64,000 bases of DNA from Plantactinospora endophytica (lineage in GTDB: Bacteria; Actinomycetota; Actinomycetes; Mycobacteriales; Micromonosporaceae), in contig NZ_BONW01000013.1 in assembly GCF_016862915.1 (NCBI RefSeq), positions 248,001-312,000 on the forward strand, in the 5' to 3' direction. Of this stretch, positions 25,826 through 34,901 are shown in pieces. The position numbers and the translations under genes were made by a program. The stretch's first letter is position 1. Each line of letters opens with the position of its first letter. The notes under the pieces were generated by a model, which saw only the letters and a program-made list of their open reading frames with translations, was not told the origin of the DNA and ran no database searches.

Positions 25826-26515
25826 TCACCCGACGCGGTGCGCGCCGTACGAGGCTTCACTGGCGATGGACACGCGAGTGCGGTGGTGGCGAGGCGACTC
25901 GATTTCGTCGATCGTCGCGACGGCCAGGTCGGCGTACGAGAGGTGTGCGACCTCTCGGTCCGGTACGCGTTCCCCGCCGATCTGGTAGCGGCCGGTGCGG
26001 GGAGCGTCTGTCCGCAATGCGGCCGGTGGCGTGAGCATGAGCCAGTCGACCACGGTGTCTGCTGTCGCGAGCCTGTCCAGACCGGCCGTGTGGGCAAGGG
26101 CGAAGGGTCGCAGTTCAACGGGCAGTACGGCGGGATCGTCGAGCAGAAGGCGGCCTTCCGCGTCCTTGAGGTTGGCGAACAGGCCGATGACGACCAGTCG
26201 GGGTACGCCGGCCCGGGAGAGGCCGTAGAGAAGCGCGTCGACGGCTTTGACGAAGAAGCCCGGATCGAGGTCGAGGGCGGCGAGTGCCTCCGGACCGGAT
26301 GCGGGACTGACCGCGTGGACCACGGCGTCGTGACCCCGTACGAGGCTGGCGACCGACTCCGGTTCGGTCACGTCGCCGCTTACCGCAGTGGTGATGTCGG
26401 GATACTTGTCGGGATTGCGAACGACCGAGGTCACGTGGTGTCCACGATGGTGTGCCTCGATGGCCACGGCGCGCCCGGCCCGGCCGCCGGCCCCGAAAAT
26501 CGCGATGCTGGTCAT
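25826..26515 (-). CDS. NAD(P)-binding atypical SDR (NmrA/YwnB-like)
   Basis: A 229-residue Rossmann protein. The dinucleotide-binding turn is IAIFGAGGRAGRAVAIEAHH, and VTSVVRNPDKYPD is the cofactor-specificity strand. HDAVVHAVSPASG and LVVIGLFANLKDAEGR follow. There is no YxxxK active site, so it belongs to the atypical NAD(P)H-binding group that includes NmrA-type redox sensors and small reductases. It is divergent from an HxlR regulator and shares with it a 60-bp region containing a perfect palindrome, so it is the likely target of that regulator, as seen for many HxlR/reductase pairs responding to quinones or aldehydes. Confidence 0.9.
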   Translation of the reverse strand: MTSIAIFGAGGRAGRAVAIEAHHRGHHVTSVVRNPDKYPDITTAVSGDVTEPESVASLVRGHDAVVHAVSPASGPEALAALDLDPGFFVKAVDALLYGLSRAGVPRLVVIGLFANLKDAEGRLLLDDPAVLPVELRPFALAHTAGLDRLATADTVVDWLMLTPPAALRTDAPRTGRYQIGGERVPDREVAHLSYADLAVATIDEIESPRHHRTRVSIASEASYGAHRVG

Positions 26516-26544
26516 GGCGCGACGCTAGTCGGCGGGGGGCAGGT

Positions 26545-26557
26545 TACCGCAACGGTA
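26545..26557. promoter_or_regulatory. candidate HxlR operator in divergent SDR/hxlR region
   Basis: Perfect 13-bp palindrome TACCG-CAA-CGGTA, about 30 bp from one start codon and 19 bp from the other. A TAGGTT element at 26564-26569, 6 nt before the GTG of the regulator, would be its -10. Confidence 0.6.
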
Positions 26558-26575
26558 CTGGGTTAGGTTTGAGCG

Positions 26576-27004
26576 GTGACGTCCCAGCTTGACGCGGACA
26601 TGTTCGATCCGGCGTGCCCGTCGAGTGTGATGCCGTTTCGGATCGGCGACAAATGGACCGCAATGGTGGTGCTCTGCCTGGAGCATGGGCCGCGTCGGTT
26701 CAGCGAACTCCGAGTGCCGTTGCGGACGATCACGCCGAAGGTTCTGACCGAGACATTGCGCGCGATGGAACGGGACGGCCTCGTCACCCGTACGTCGTAC
26801 GACGAGAATCCGCCGCGCGTCGAGTACGCACTCACGCCGCTCGGTCGGAGCCTGCTGACTCTTGTCGAGGCCGCCCGGGCCTGGTGCAGGGAAAACATGT
26901 CGGAACTGCTGGCCGCTCGCAGGTCGTCCGACTTGAGCTCCCGTGATCCCTCGCCGGCACCGACGCCGGCCCGCCCGGGGAGCGACGAACAGCGAGCGCG
27001 TTAG
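26576..27004 (+). CDS. HxlR-family transcriptional regulator
   Basis: A 142-residue winged-helix protein. CPSSVMPFRIGDKWTAMVVL is the family signature, with a cysteine before the helix that is redox-active in some members. RRFSELRVPLRTITPKVLTE is the recognition region and VTRTSYDENPPRVEYALTPL the wing. The C-terminal tail (RSSDLSSRDPSPAPTPARPG) is disordered. GTG start, probably leaderless. It likely represses or activates the divergent SDR gene through the palindrome between them. Confidence 0.92.
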   Translation: MTSQLDADMFDPACPSSVMPFRIGDKWTAMVVLCLEHGPRRFSELRVPLRTITPKVLTETLRAMERDGLVTRTSYDENPPRVEYALTPLGRSLLTLVEAARAWCRENMSELLAARRSSDLSSRDPSPAPTPARPGSDEQRAR

Positions 27005-27183
27005 TCGTCATGGTTGCCCCGACCCCACGGGCCTGCTCGATCTGGTCGGCGACCCCAGCGTTCCTCGGCCGTCCGCGACGCGACCTCCCACTGCCCTGGT
27101 CCGTGCCCGCGCATCAGCCGAAGTCGTCACGCTCCGTGGTCGGCCTGTGCGGCCGGTAACCGTGCCGGCCGGCGCGGTCGGGC

Positions 27184-27242
27184 CGGACCGGATGCTGGTC
27201 TCCAGCCACATCCTCGCCGAGATCCAGCAGATGATGATCTAG
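27184..27242 (+). pseudogene. fragment of an ABC transporter ATPase (switch/H-loop region)
   Basis: The short stretch DRMLVSSHILAEIQQM, then a stop, matches the H-loop of drug-exporter ATPases (VLVSSHLLAEVQQMCD). No Walker A, signature motif or continuation is present nearby, so it is a relic of a lost transporter gene between hxlR and the acetyltransferase. Confidence 0.45.
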
Positions 27243-27304
27243 CCCGGGAGCCTTCCTTGGTATGGTCTGCGCTGGTCAGGTCCCTGGAACGATGGAGTCA
27301 CGAC

Positions 27305-27820
27305 ATGCCGGTCACCCGCGTCGCCACGGTCGACGATGCCTCCGCCGTGACCGCGCTGCTGCGCGCGAACTGGGAAGCCTTCGCACCGTGGGAACCAGTG
27401 CGTGACGACCCGTGGTTCACGCTGGACAACCAGCGCACGATCCTCGAAACAGCGCTGGAGGCTCATGTCCAGGGCACCATGGTCCCGCTCGTCATCGTCG
27501 ACGGGGACGAGGTGATCGGCCGGCTGAACATCAACGGGATCACCCGGGGCGCACTGCAGTCCGCGGTGCTCGGCTACTGGGTCAGTCCGTCGCACCAGGG
27601 CCGGGGGTTCGCCACGGCGGCGGTTGCCGATGCCATCGCTCTCGCTTTCGGCGAACTCGACCTGCACCGGCTCCAGGCGGAGACGTTGCTGCACAACACG
27701 GCATCGCAGCAGGTGCTGCTGCGTAACGGGTTCCGGCCTTACGGGGTGGCTCCTTCCTATCTGAAGATTGCGGGCAGCTGGCAGGACCACGTGTTGTTCC
27801 ACCTGCTCACGACGGAGTGA
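27305..27820 (+). CDS. RimJ/RimL-type GNAT acetyltransferase
   Basis: A 171-residue acetyltransferase. Motif A is LGYWVSPSHQGRGFATAAVA, with the QGRGFAT acetyl-CoA loop. The RimJ/RimL hallmarks follow: LDLHRLQAETLLHNTASQQV and LLRNGFRPYGVAPSYLKIAG. Typical substrates are ribosomal protein N-termini or small amines such as antibiotics. The ATG at 27305 was chosen because the family's first strand begins there. It is convergent with the LuxR-type regulator gene. Confidence 0.9.
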   Translation: MPVTRVATVDDASAVTALLRANWEAFAPWEPVRDDPWFTLDNQRTILETALEAHVQGTMVPLVIVDGDEVIGRLNINGITRGALQSAVLGYWVSPSHQGRGFATAAVADAIALAFGELDLHRLQAETLLHNTASQQVLLRNGFRPYGVAPSYLKIAGSWQDHVLFHLLTTE

Positions 27821-27849
27821 AGGCGGGCTGTGGCAATCCTGCTCCGCGC

Positions 27850-28506
27850 TCACCTGGGCTCGGCGAGCCCGGCGCGGTGGGCGATGACGGCGAGTTGGGT
27901 ACGGTCGCGGGCCTGTAACTTGGCGAGCAGCCGGCTCACGTAGGTCCGGGCCGTGGCGGGGCTGATGAACAGCACCTTGCCGATCTCGTGGTTGCTCTCG
28001 CCGAGTCCGACTCGCGCGAGGATCTCCAGTTCGCGGTCGGTCAGGCTGTCCAGCCGCGGATCCCGGGCGTACGTCTGGCCGTGCTGGGCCACCCGCTCCA
28101 TCAGGTGCTTCGTCACGGAGGGGGAGAGCATGTTGCCGCCGGCCGCCACGGTCCGGACCGCCTGCCGGAGATCTTCGGAACTGGTGTCCTTGAGCAGGTA
28201 GCCGGCGGCGCCCGCCCGGATCGCCTGGTCGATCTCGTCCGGCTCGTCGAAGGTGGTCAGCATCAGCACCCGTACCCTGCTCAGCGACTTGTCGGCGGTG
28301 ATCCGGGCGGTGGCGTCGATCCCGTCGCCGTGTGGCATCCGGATGTCCATCAGGACGACGTCCGGCAGGTGCCGGCGGACCTCGGCCAATCCTCGTACCC
28401 CGTTGCCGGCCTCGGCGACGACCTCGATGCCGGGGTCGTTCTCCAACAGGCTGCGCAGTCCGGCCCGGACGAGTTCCTGGTCGTCCACGACAACCACCTT
28501 GATCAC
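27850..28506 (-). CDS. NarL/LuxR-family response regulator
   Basis: A 218-residue response regulator. The receiver has the acidic pair in VVVVDDQELVRAGLRSLLEN, the phospho-acceptor aspartate in VVLMDIRMPHGDGIDATARI, and the lysine in GYLLKDTSSEDL. The C-terminal LuxR-type helix-turn-helix (about 148-212) is LTDRELEILARVGLGESNHE, then KVLFISPATARTYVSRLLAK. Its start overlaps the stop of the sensor kinase gene by 4 bp, so the two are one operon (kinase first). Confidence 0.95.
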   Translation of the reverse strand: MIKVVVVDDQELVRAGLRSLLENDPGIEVVAEAGNGVRGLAEVRRHLPDVVLMDIRMPHGDGIDATARITADKSLSRVRVLMLTTFDEPDEIDQAIRAGAAGYLLKDTSSEDLRQAVRTVAAGGNMLSPSVTKHLMERVAQHGQTYARDPRLDSLTDRELEILARVGLGESNHEIGKVLFISPATARTYVSRLLAKLQARDRTQLAVIAHRAGLAEPR

Positions 28507-29648
28507 GCGTCCTCCCCGAGCGGCAGGTCGGCCTCGACGACGAACCCGCCAGGCTCGTGTCGGGTGCGTAGTGAACCGCCGAGCGCGCTCGCCCGTTCGG
28601 TCATCCCGGCGATCCCGTGCCCGCCGCGCCGGGGCCGGTCAGGTGGCGGTCCGTCGTCGGTGACGGTCAGCCGCAGCGTCGTCCCGTCCGCGGCGGCGAC
28701 CACGCTCACCCGGCTCGCGGATGAGTGCCGGACGACGTTGGTCACCGCCTCCTGAACGATCCGGTACGCCGCGACGTCGATGGTCCGGGGCAGCGTCTCG
28801 GACTTCACCTCGACGCGCTCGTCCACGTCGAACCCGGCGGAGCGGGCCGCGTCGAGCACGGGAGAGAGGTCGCTGAGCGAGATCGACTCTCGGCCGGCCG
28901 GTTTGGCCGAGCGGAGGAGGCCGACGGTGGTCCGCAGTTCCCGCATGGTGGCCGAGGATGCCTCCTTGATCCGTTGCAGTGCGGTGTCCAGGACCGGGTA
29001 CCCCTGCGGCGCGGCCTCCCGGGCCACCTCGGCGTGCAGTGAGATCACCGAGACCGTGTGGCCGATCGAGTCGTGCAGCTCGCGGGCGATGGCCAGGCGT
29101 TCCTCGCGGACGCGGCTCTCCGACTCCTGGACGTACTGTCGAGCCAGCAGCTCCGCCATGTCCCGCTGGTGCCTGCGTTGGGCGCGGCGGCTGCGGATGC
29201 CGTCGCCGAGCGCGATCGCCATCGCCATCGAGGTCACCTGCGTGGCCAGATCGTAGCCCAGCACGTAGGCGGCGTCCTGTCCGGCGAGCAGCCGGTACGC
29301 CAACGAGACGACGAGCACCGCCGAGGCGGTCGCGGTCGCCGCGGCGAGCCGGCCGCCCTCCGCGGCGGAGAACAGGGCGGCCGCCAGCGGAACGCCGACG
29401 CCGACGGCGGGGTAACCGCCCACGTAGTAGACGATCAGCCCGAAGGCGCTCAACAGGAGCACCGCGCGGGGATGCTGCCGGCGTGCGAGCATCAGCGCGC
29501 CGAGTCCGATGGCCCACAGGTACGCCAGCGCGTCCGGTTCCTTGCCGCCCTGCCGGGCCGAGATCACGGCGGTGAGCGTGGCGATCACGGTGAGCCCGAG
29601 CAGGGCGTCCACAATCCAGGGCACGAGCCGGCCCGTGCGTCCGTCCAT
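28503..29648 (-). CDS. NarL-type sensor histidine kinase (HisKA_3)
   Basis: A 381-residue membrane sensor kinase. About five or six hydrophobic helices occupy residues 8-155 with hardly any external domain, so it may sense a membrane or intramembrane signal. The dimerisation/phospho-acceptor domain has the HisKA_3 motif RLAIARELHDSIGHTVSVIS, and the ATPase domain has IVQEAVTNVVRHSSASRV (N-box) and RRGGHGIAGMTERASALGGS (G-box). It phosphorylates the coupled LuxR-type regulator. The divergent four-helix membrane protein may belong to the same response. Confidence 0.93.
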   Translation of the reverse strand: MDGRTGRLVPWIVDALLGLTVIATLTAVISARQGGKEPDALAYLWAIGLGALMLARRQHPRAVLLLSAFGLIVYYVGGYPAVGVGVPLAAALFSAAEGGRLAAATATASAVLVVSLAYRLLAGQDAAYVLGYDLATQVTSMAMAIALGDGIRSRRAQRRHQRDMAELLARQYVQESESRVREERLAIARELHDSIGHTVSVISLHAEVAREAAPQGYPVLDTALQRIKEASSATMRELRTTVGLLRSAKPAGRESISLSDLSPVLDAARSAGFDVDERVEVKSETLPRTIDVAAYRIVQEAVTNVVRHSSASRVSVVAAADGTTLRLTVTDDGPPPDRPRRGGHGIAGMTERASALGGSLRTRHEPGGFVVEADLPLGEDA

Positions 29649-29788
29649 GCGTCCAGCCTAGGATCTGCCAACCGCAGCAGGGGCCGGCGAACTGTAGTCG
29701 CGGGGCGACGGCGACGTCGCTTCTCGACGTACACACTCCCGCTCCGGGACGGATGGCAGCAGCCGCCCGCCCGCATAGCTTCCTACTC

Positions 29789-30241
29789 ATGCAGAAGCAA
29801 GTCCGTACCCTCGGCCTGCCGTGGATCGCCCTGATCGGGCTGGCGTTGCTCGCCGTGCCCCGCGTCGTCCTGCACGACCTCGACGTCATCCAGGAGGGCG
29901 ACTTCGTCAACCTCCTGCTGGTCTTCGTCCCTCCGGTGATCTGGATCATGGTCGCGCTCGCGGCCCGGGTGCCGAAGCCGTTCCTCACCCTGCTCGTGGT
30001 CGGCGGCCTCTACGGCGTATTCCTCGCCCTGGTGCACCAACTCCTGTGGGATCGGAGCGGGGCTGCCGACGCGACCCTCGGCGGCAACCTGGAAAACGAA
30101 CTGTCGCCCGGAACCGAAGAACTCGTGATCCGGGTCTTCGCGACGTTCAGCGGCCTTCTCACCGGGCTACTCGTCGGCGCGGTCGCCGGACTGGTCGCCT
30201 GGGGTGCCAGCCGACTGGTGCGCGGTGGTACCAGGGGGTGA
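29789..30241 (+). CDS. four-helix membrane protein, unknown function
   Basis: A 150-residue integral membrane protein with four predicted helices: LPWIALIGLALLAVPRVV, FVNLLLVFVPPVIWIMVALA, FLTLLVVGGLYGVFLALVHQ and LLTGLLVGAVAGLVAWGAS. An acidic loop (NLENELSPGTEEL) lies before the last helix. A TAGCTT element about 7 nt upstream suggests a leaderless start at ATG 29789, favouring it over an upstream in-frame ATG at 29753. It is divergent from the sensor kinase gene. No family recognised. Confidence 0.75.
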   Translation: MQKQVRTLGLPWIALIGLALLAVPRVVLHDLDVIQEGDFVNLLLVFVPPVIWIMVALAARVPKPFLTLLVVGGLYGVFLALVHQLLWDRSGAADATLGGNLENELSPGTEELVIRVFATFSGLLTGLLVGAVAGLVAWGASRLVRGGTRG

Positions 30242-30410
30242 TCCCGCGCCGTCATGGCCGACTCTTTCTCCGCCCTCACACCGTCGACGAGGCGAACTCT
30301 TTCCGGATTCCGGATCAGGGTGTGCCGGGCATTCGGAAGTGGCGCAGGGCCTGGGGTCAGGGACTGTCCTGACCTGACCGTTGGAAATTGTTCGATCGAA
30401 AGGAGAAATG

Positions 30411-30932
30411 ATGAGTGTGCAGCGAAGGTACCGGCGTCTGGTCTTCGCCATGGTGGTCGGCGCGGCGGTTGTCGGCGGCATGACCCCGGCGGTCGCCGCG
30501 ACCCCGCCTGCCGGCAGGGATGCGGCAGCGTCGCGGCAGCACGATCTGGCGGCGCTCGACCGTCTCCAGGAACGGCAGGAGGACGCCTGGGCCCGGGGTG
30601 ACGGCGCCGCCTACGCGGCGATCCACACGCCGGACGCGGACGTGGTCACCTTCAACGGAGACCATCTGCGGACCAGGGCCGGCATCGAGGCCGGAATGCA
30701 GAGCTACTTCGACATGTACCTGCGGGGCACCCGGCTCAGCACGCTCACCGAGCAGGTGCGTTTTCCCGAGCCGGACCTGGCGGTCATCGTCCGCACCGGC
30801 TGTGTCCTCTGGCCGGGCGAGACCACCTGCTCCGAGGAGGCTCTGTCTGTCAACACCAACATCGCCGTCAAGCGGCACGGGACCTGGTGGTACACGTCCT
30901 TCCAGAACACCCGGATCCGTCCGTTCGGGTAA
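30411..30932 (+). CDS. secreted SnoaL/SgcJ-like (NTF2-fold) protein
   Basis: A 173-residue exported protein. Signal peptide: RRYRRLVFAMVVGAAVVGG to about AVAATPPA. The mature domain has the SgcJ/EcaC NTF2-like pattern: LDRLQERQEDAWARGDGAAY, HTPDADVVTFNGDHL, GIEAGMQSYFDMYLRGTRL, and a closing KRHGTWWYTSFQNTRIRP. These cone-shaped folds bind or turn over small hydrophobic ligands; export is less usual. An AGGAG lies 5 nt upstream of the second of two adjacent ATGs (30408 and 30411), which I take as the start. Confidence 0.85.
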   Translation: MSVQRRYRRLVFAMVVGAAVVGGMTPAVAATPPAGRDAAASRQHDLAALDRLQERQEDAWARGDGAAYAAIHTPDADVVTFNGDHLRTRAGIEAGMQSYFDMYLRGTRLSTLTEQVRFPEPDLAVIVRTGCVLWPGETTCSEEALSVNTNIAVKRHGTWWYTSFQNTRIRPFG

Positions 30933-31208
30933 CCGGCCCACCGCACCCGGGCGGCGATGCGGGTAATGCGTCGACGACGCCGCATCGCCGAGCGGACGAC
31001 CAGCGGGTCGGGCCGGTCCTCCCCGGTCGGCGCGCCGGAAGCCGTGTCGCCTGCCCGGGTCCACCTACCTGGGACCCGGGCAGGGCTGCCGGAAACATCG
31101 CAGACAGGCGTGGTCGACGTCGGCCGCGACGATGATCCACCCCGGCGCCCGGTAACACCCGAGGTCGCATACGATGGGCGCGGTTCCGGTGTAGGTCTGG
31201 AGGTGTCG

Positions 31209-32054
31209 GTGCCCGACCCGAGTTCCCCATCACCGTCGGTCGAGGGCATCGCCTCCCGGATCGACACCACGGTGCCGCACCCGGCCCGTCGCTACGACTA
31301 CCTGCTCGGCGGCAAGGACAACTTCGCCGCCGACCGCGAGTCCGCCGAGGCGATGCTGAAGGTCTACCCGAGCGCCCGGATGGCGGTGCAGGAGAACCGC
31401 CGGTTCCTCCGCCGGGCGGTGAGTTACCTGGCACAGGAAGCCGGGATACGGCAGTTCCTCGACATCGGCACCGGCATCCCCTCGGTGGACAACACCCACC
31501 AGGTGGCGCAGTCGATCGCCGCCGAGTCGCGGATCGTCTACGTGGACAACGACCCGATCGTACTGACGCACGCGCGGGCGCTGCTGACCAGCACCGCGCA
31601 GGGGCGTACCGCCTATCTGGACGCCGACCTGCGGCGACCACGGGAGATCCTCAGCCACCCGGACCTGCTCGCCACGCTCGACCTGAAGCAGCCGGTGGCG
31701 GTGCTGCTGGTGGCGATCATGCACTTCATCGTCGACGAGGACGACCCGTACGCCCTGGTCGAGGAACTGCTCGCGCCGCTGCCCGCCGGCAGTGCGCTGG
31801 TGATGACCCACTTCACCAACGACTTCCTGCCACCGGAGCTGGCCGCCAAGATCGAGGCGGCCTGGCGGGAGAACCCGGCCAACGGCCAGGGCCGGGCCCG
31901 CAACGCCGAGGAGATCGGCCGGTTCTACACCGACCTGGAGCTGGTGTCGCCGGGGATCGTGCCACTCGCCGAGTGGCGGGCCGAGTCGGAGCCGCAACCC
32001 CGGCCCGCCGCACGCGACGTCACCGCCTACGGCGTGGTCGGCCGCAAACCCTGA
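31209..32054 (+). CDS. DUF574-family SAM-dependent methyltransferase
   Basis: A 281-residue Rossmann methyltransferase of the DUF574 group typical of filamentous actinomycetes. RRYDYLLGGKDNFAADRESA is the family hallmark, GIRQFLDIGTGIPSVDNTHQ the SAM loop and RIVYVDNDPIVLTHARALL the acidic SAM-ribose strand. PVAVLLVAIMHFIVDEDDPY and LVMTHFTNDF follow, and it ends VVGRKP. GGAGG at 31199-31203 gives 5-nt spacing to GTG 31209; an in-frame GTG at 31203 sits inside that site and is less likely. It faces a second DUF574 gene. Substrates are unknown. Confidence 0.92.
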   Translation: MPDPSSPSPSVEGIASRIDTTVPHPARRYDYLLGGKDNFAADRESAEAMLKVYPSARMAVQENRRFLRRAVSYLAQEAGIRQFLDIGTGIPSVDNTHQVAQSIAAESRIVYVDNDPIVLTHARALLTSTAQGRTAYLDADLRRPREILSHPDLLATLDLKQPVAVLLVAIMHFIVDEDDPYALVEELLAPLPAGSALVMTHFTNDFLPPELAAKIEAAWRENPANGQGRARNAEEIGRFYTDLELVSPGIVPLAEWRAESEPQPRPAARDVTAYGVVGRKP

Positions 32055-32290
32055 CCCCACCGGTCGACGCCGGCCAGCCCGATGCCCGGAGACCGGGTAT
32101 GGGCGGCGGCTCGTCGTGGTGCCGCCGAGGCGCTGAGGGTCTGAAGCACGTCCCGCGGCAGAACCCGCACCGTGCGCGGTGACCAGGCTCGACAGGTCGG
32201 TCCGGCCCGCGTACGCCGCTGAAGAGAGTTCCGGAGCCGACGGGCCTTCGGACGCCGAGGGGACGACGAATCGAGGCGGCTCGCGGGTGG

Positions 32291-33112
32291 TCAGGGTTTT
32301 CGTCCGACGGCGCAGACGCGCCACGGCGCCACGTCACGGTCGGCGTCGGCCTCGTGGGGCCGAGGCCGCCAGCGGGGACATGGGACCACACCCGGCTCGA
32401 GCACCTCGAGACCGTCGAAGAACATGGCGATCTGCTCGGGTGTCCGGAGCGCCTGCGGTGCGGAACCGCTCTCGTTCCAGAGCCGCACGGCCTCCTCCAG
32501 CTCCGCGCTCACCCCGACGATCGGATGGGCGATCGCCAGGTAGCTGCCGGACGGCACGGCGGCCACGAGCCGTCGTACGACCGCCCGTGCCTCGGCGTCG
32601 TCGACGACGAACTGAACGACGCCCAACAGCATGATCCCCACCGGCTGGCGGAAGTCCAGTGTCCGTTCGGTGGCCCGCAGGATCGCGTCGGGGTCGCGTA
32701 CGTCCGCGTCGATGTAGTCGGTCGCGCCCTGCGCGGCCCCGGCCAGCAGGGCACGGGCGTGCGCCAGCACGATCGGATCGTTGTCGACGTAGACGACGCG
32801 GCTCTCCGGTGCCACCCACTGGGCCACGTGGTGCGTGTTGTCGGCGGTGGGAAGACCGGTGCCGATATCGAGGAACTGGCGGATCCCCGCCGTGCCGGCG
32901 AGATATCGGACCGCCCGGATCAAGAAGGCCCGATCGACGCGAGCAGCCTCCGCGACATCCGGCAGTACGGCGCGGATCTGATCACCGGCCGCCCGGTCGG
33001 CGGCGAAGTTGTCTTCGCCGCCGAGCCAGTAGTCCCAGACCCGGGCCGGGTGCGGGACACCCGAATCGAGCGCGACCGCTTCGTCAGCCACACCGGAGGG
33101 GTTGTCGGTCAC
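32291..33112 (-). CDS. second DUF574-family SAM-dependent methyltransferase
   Basis: A 273-residue paralogue of the facing gene. Hallmarks are VWDYWLGGEDNFAADRAAGD, GIRQFLDIGTGLPTADNTHH, RVVYVDNDPIVLAHARALLA and PVGIMLLGVVQFVVDDAE, ending VCAVGRKP. Both genes keep every SAM-binding motif, so both should be active. DUF574 families are greatly expanded in actinomycetes and their substrates are not established; the close convergent pairing could come from an inverted duplication. Confidence 0.92.
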   Translation of the reverse strand: MTDNPSGVADEAVALDSGVPHPARVWDYWLGGEDNFAADRAAGDQIRAVLPDVAEAARVDRAFLIRAVRYLAGTAGIRQFLDIGTGLPTADNTHHVAQWVAPESRVVYVDNDPIVLAHARALLAGAAQGATDYIDADVRDPDAILRATERTLDFRQPVGIMLLGVVQFVVDDAEARAVVRRLVAAVPSGSYLAIAHPIVGVSAELEEAVRLWNESGSAPQALRTPEQIAMFFDGLEVLEPGVVPCPRWRPRPHEADADRDVAPWRVCAVGRKP

Positions 33113-33351
33113 CGGGAATCCTTCCGCAGTACGGAAGACACCGAACGCCGATCAGCGTAGTCCGCTCCGCTCGTCCACCGCCACCTGCTCCGAGTCGGCC
33201 AGGACCATGGCGCGGGTGCGATCGGGCGGGCGCCGAGAACCGGGGCCGGCAAGCGCCGCTCCGCGTGGCGCGCGGGCACGACCTGTCCCGGAACTGCCGC
33301 CGACTTCGCTCGCGACAACCCGGTTGAGCAGGTCGGACAGGACCTGCGACC

Positions 33352-34842
33352 ATGATCGGCGTGACCTGGGACCGGCCGCTGGAGGGCATCACCGAGGTGC
33401 CGTGGGACGCCATGCTCGGCCCCGCTGCGCCAGCGCTGATTGCCGCATTGCGGAAGCTTGCCGAACACACCGGGACGGGACCGGCACCGTATGCCGCCGA
33501 CCCGATCGACGACGTGATCGCCGATGACGTCGACTACAGCTACATGAGGTACGCGATCGATCACGGATACTGGCCGGCCGGCGTGCCGGTGATCCGGTTC
33601 CTGGCCCGGATCGCGGCCGCGCATCCGTCGGACGGCGCCACCGTGTCGGCGATTGAGTTGATCAACCAGATCGTCAACGCGCCGATGGACCGTCCCGGCG
33701 CCCCCGACGCCGAACTCGACGCCTGGGTGGACGGGCTACGCGGCGAACTGCACGCCGCCCGGCCGGCCTTCGACGAAGCCGCCCGGCTCGTGCCGGCGGT
33801 CAGGTCGACGATCGTGCGCCTGGCCGAGCGGAGCACGGGTGGCACGCTCGCGTACGCCGGCTCGTACGAGCCTCGGTGGCGTAGGCTCGCCCGCGAGGTT
33901 GCCCGGCTGCCCGGCCGGTCCATCAAGGTGGTGGCCGGGGACGGCCGCGACCTGCTGGTGGTCGGCGACCGCCACTTTCTGGCTCCGGAATCGGGCGATG
34001 TCGTTGCCATGTTCGCTCCGCCGCGGCCCGGCGGCGCGGTGGCGTTCACCGATGCCGACGGTCCGGGTGTCCTGACGGTCGAGGGTCCTCGGCGGGAGGG
34101 CGGCCACCGCGGCCCGCTGCGGCTCTGGCGGCGCGGCGAGCAGGGATGGGAGGCGACGCGGTTCGGGCCGCGGTTGCGGCCCTGGCCGTTGCTGCCGGGA
34201 GTGGTGGCGGTGACGGCCGGCGACGGCGACCTCTATGTCGGATATTCCGACGGCCGCGTGACCCGGCGTGACAGTCGCGCCGGGTACCGGCTCGGCCCGA
34301 CGCTGCGGGTTTCCGGACCGGGCTGGAGTCAACGTCTGTACCCCTACCGCGACGGCAGCGAGCGCCGCCTGCTCGCGGTGGGCCGCGACAGCATGTACGA
34401 CCTCGACTTCGCCCACGGACAGGCCACCGAGATGCCGATGGCGCCCTTCACGAACCCCTTCACCTGCTTCCGCCTCGGCGTGCGACGTTGCTTCGCAGTC
34501 ATTAGTGGCCGTTACCCTCCCGGGCCGGTGTGGTGCCTCGACGCCGTGTCCGGCAGCGCGATCGGGCCGCCGATCCGGCTCCCGCAGCCGGCCGCCCTCT
34601 GCGCTTACGAACTCGGTGGCCGCCCGATGCTCGCGATCGGCAGTGGCCAGCAACTCCACCGCTTCGACGCCGAAACCGGCGAACCGGCCGGTCCGCCGCT
34701 GAGTGGCCACCGCCGCGACGTCACGGGTATCGCGGCGGTCAGGATCGCCGGCCGAGCGACCCTGTTCAGCGTGGACGGCGCCACCGTCCGGCGTTGGGAC
34801 GCCGCTTCCGGTACTCCGTGGCCGGCCCCCTTCGCTGACTGA
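33352..34842 (+). CDS. beta-propeller-like protein with helical N-terminal domain
   Basis: A 496-residue soluble protein. The N-terminal half (about 1-180) is helical, with no known motif (WDAMLGPAAPALIAALRK, AIELINQIVNAPMD). The rest consists of about six irregular blade-like repeats such as VVAVTAGDGDLYVGYSDGRV, RRLLAVGRDSMYDLDFAHG, RPMLAIGSGQQLHRFDAETG and LSGHRRDVTGIAAV, resembling WD40/PQQ propellers. Similar proteins occur in families near actinobacterial polymorphic toxins and in many unlinked copies. No signal peptide. Function not recognised. Confidence 0.7.
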   Translation: MIGVTWDRPLEGITEVPWDAMLGPAAPALIAALRKLAEHTGTGPAPYAADPIDDVIADDVDYSYMRYAIDHGYWPAGVPVIRFLARIAAAHPSDGATVSAIELINQIVNAPMDRPGAPDAELDAWVDGLRGELHAARPAFDEAARLVPAVRSTIVRLAERSTGGTLAYAGSYEPRWRRLAREVARLPGRSIKVVAGDGRDLLVVGDRHFLAPESGDVVAMFAPPRPGGAVAFTDADGPGVLTVEGPRREGGHRGPLRLWRRGEQGWEATRFGPRLRPWPLLPGVVAVTAGDGDLYVGYSDGRVTRRDSRAGYRLGPTLRVSGPGWSQRLYPYRDGSERRLLAVGRDSMYDLDFAHGQATEMPMAPFTNPFTCFRLGVRRCFAVISGRYPPGPVWCLDAVSGSAIGPPIRLPQPAALCAYELGGRPMLAIGSGQQLHRFDAETGEPAGPPLSGHRRDVTGIAAVRIAGRATLFSVDGATVRRWDAASGTPWPAPFAD

Positions 34843-34901
34843 AGCCGCCCGTTCTCGCCACACGGCACGGGCGCCACCCTGCGGTGACCTGCGGCAGCAC
34901 G

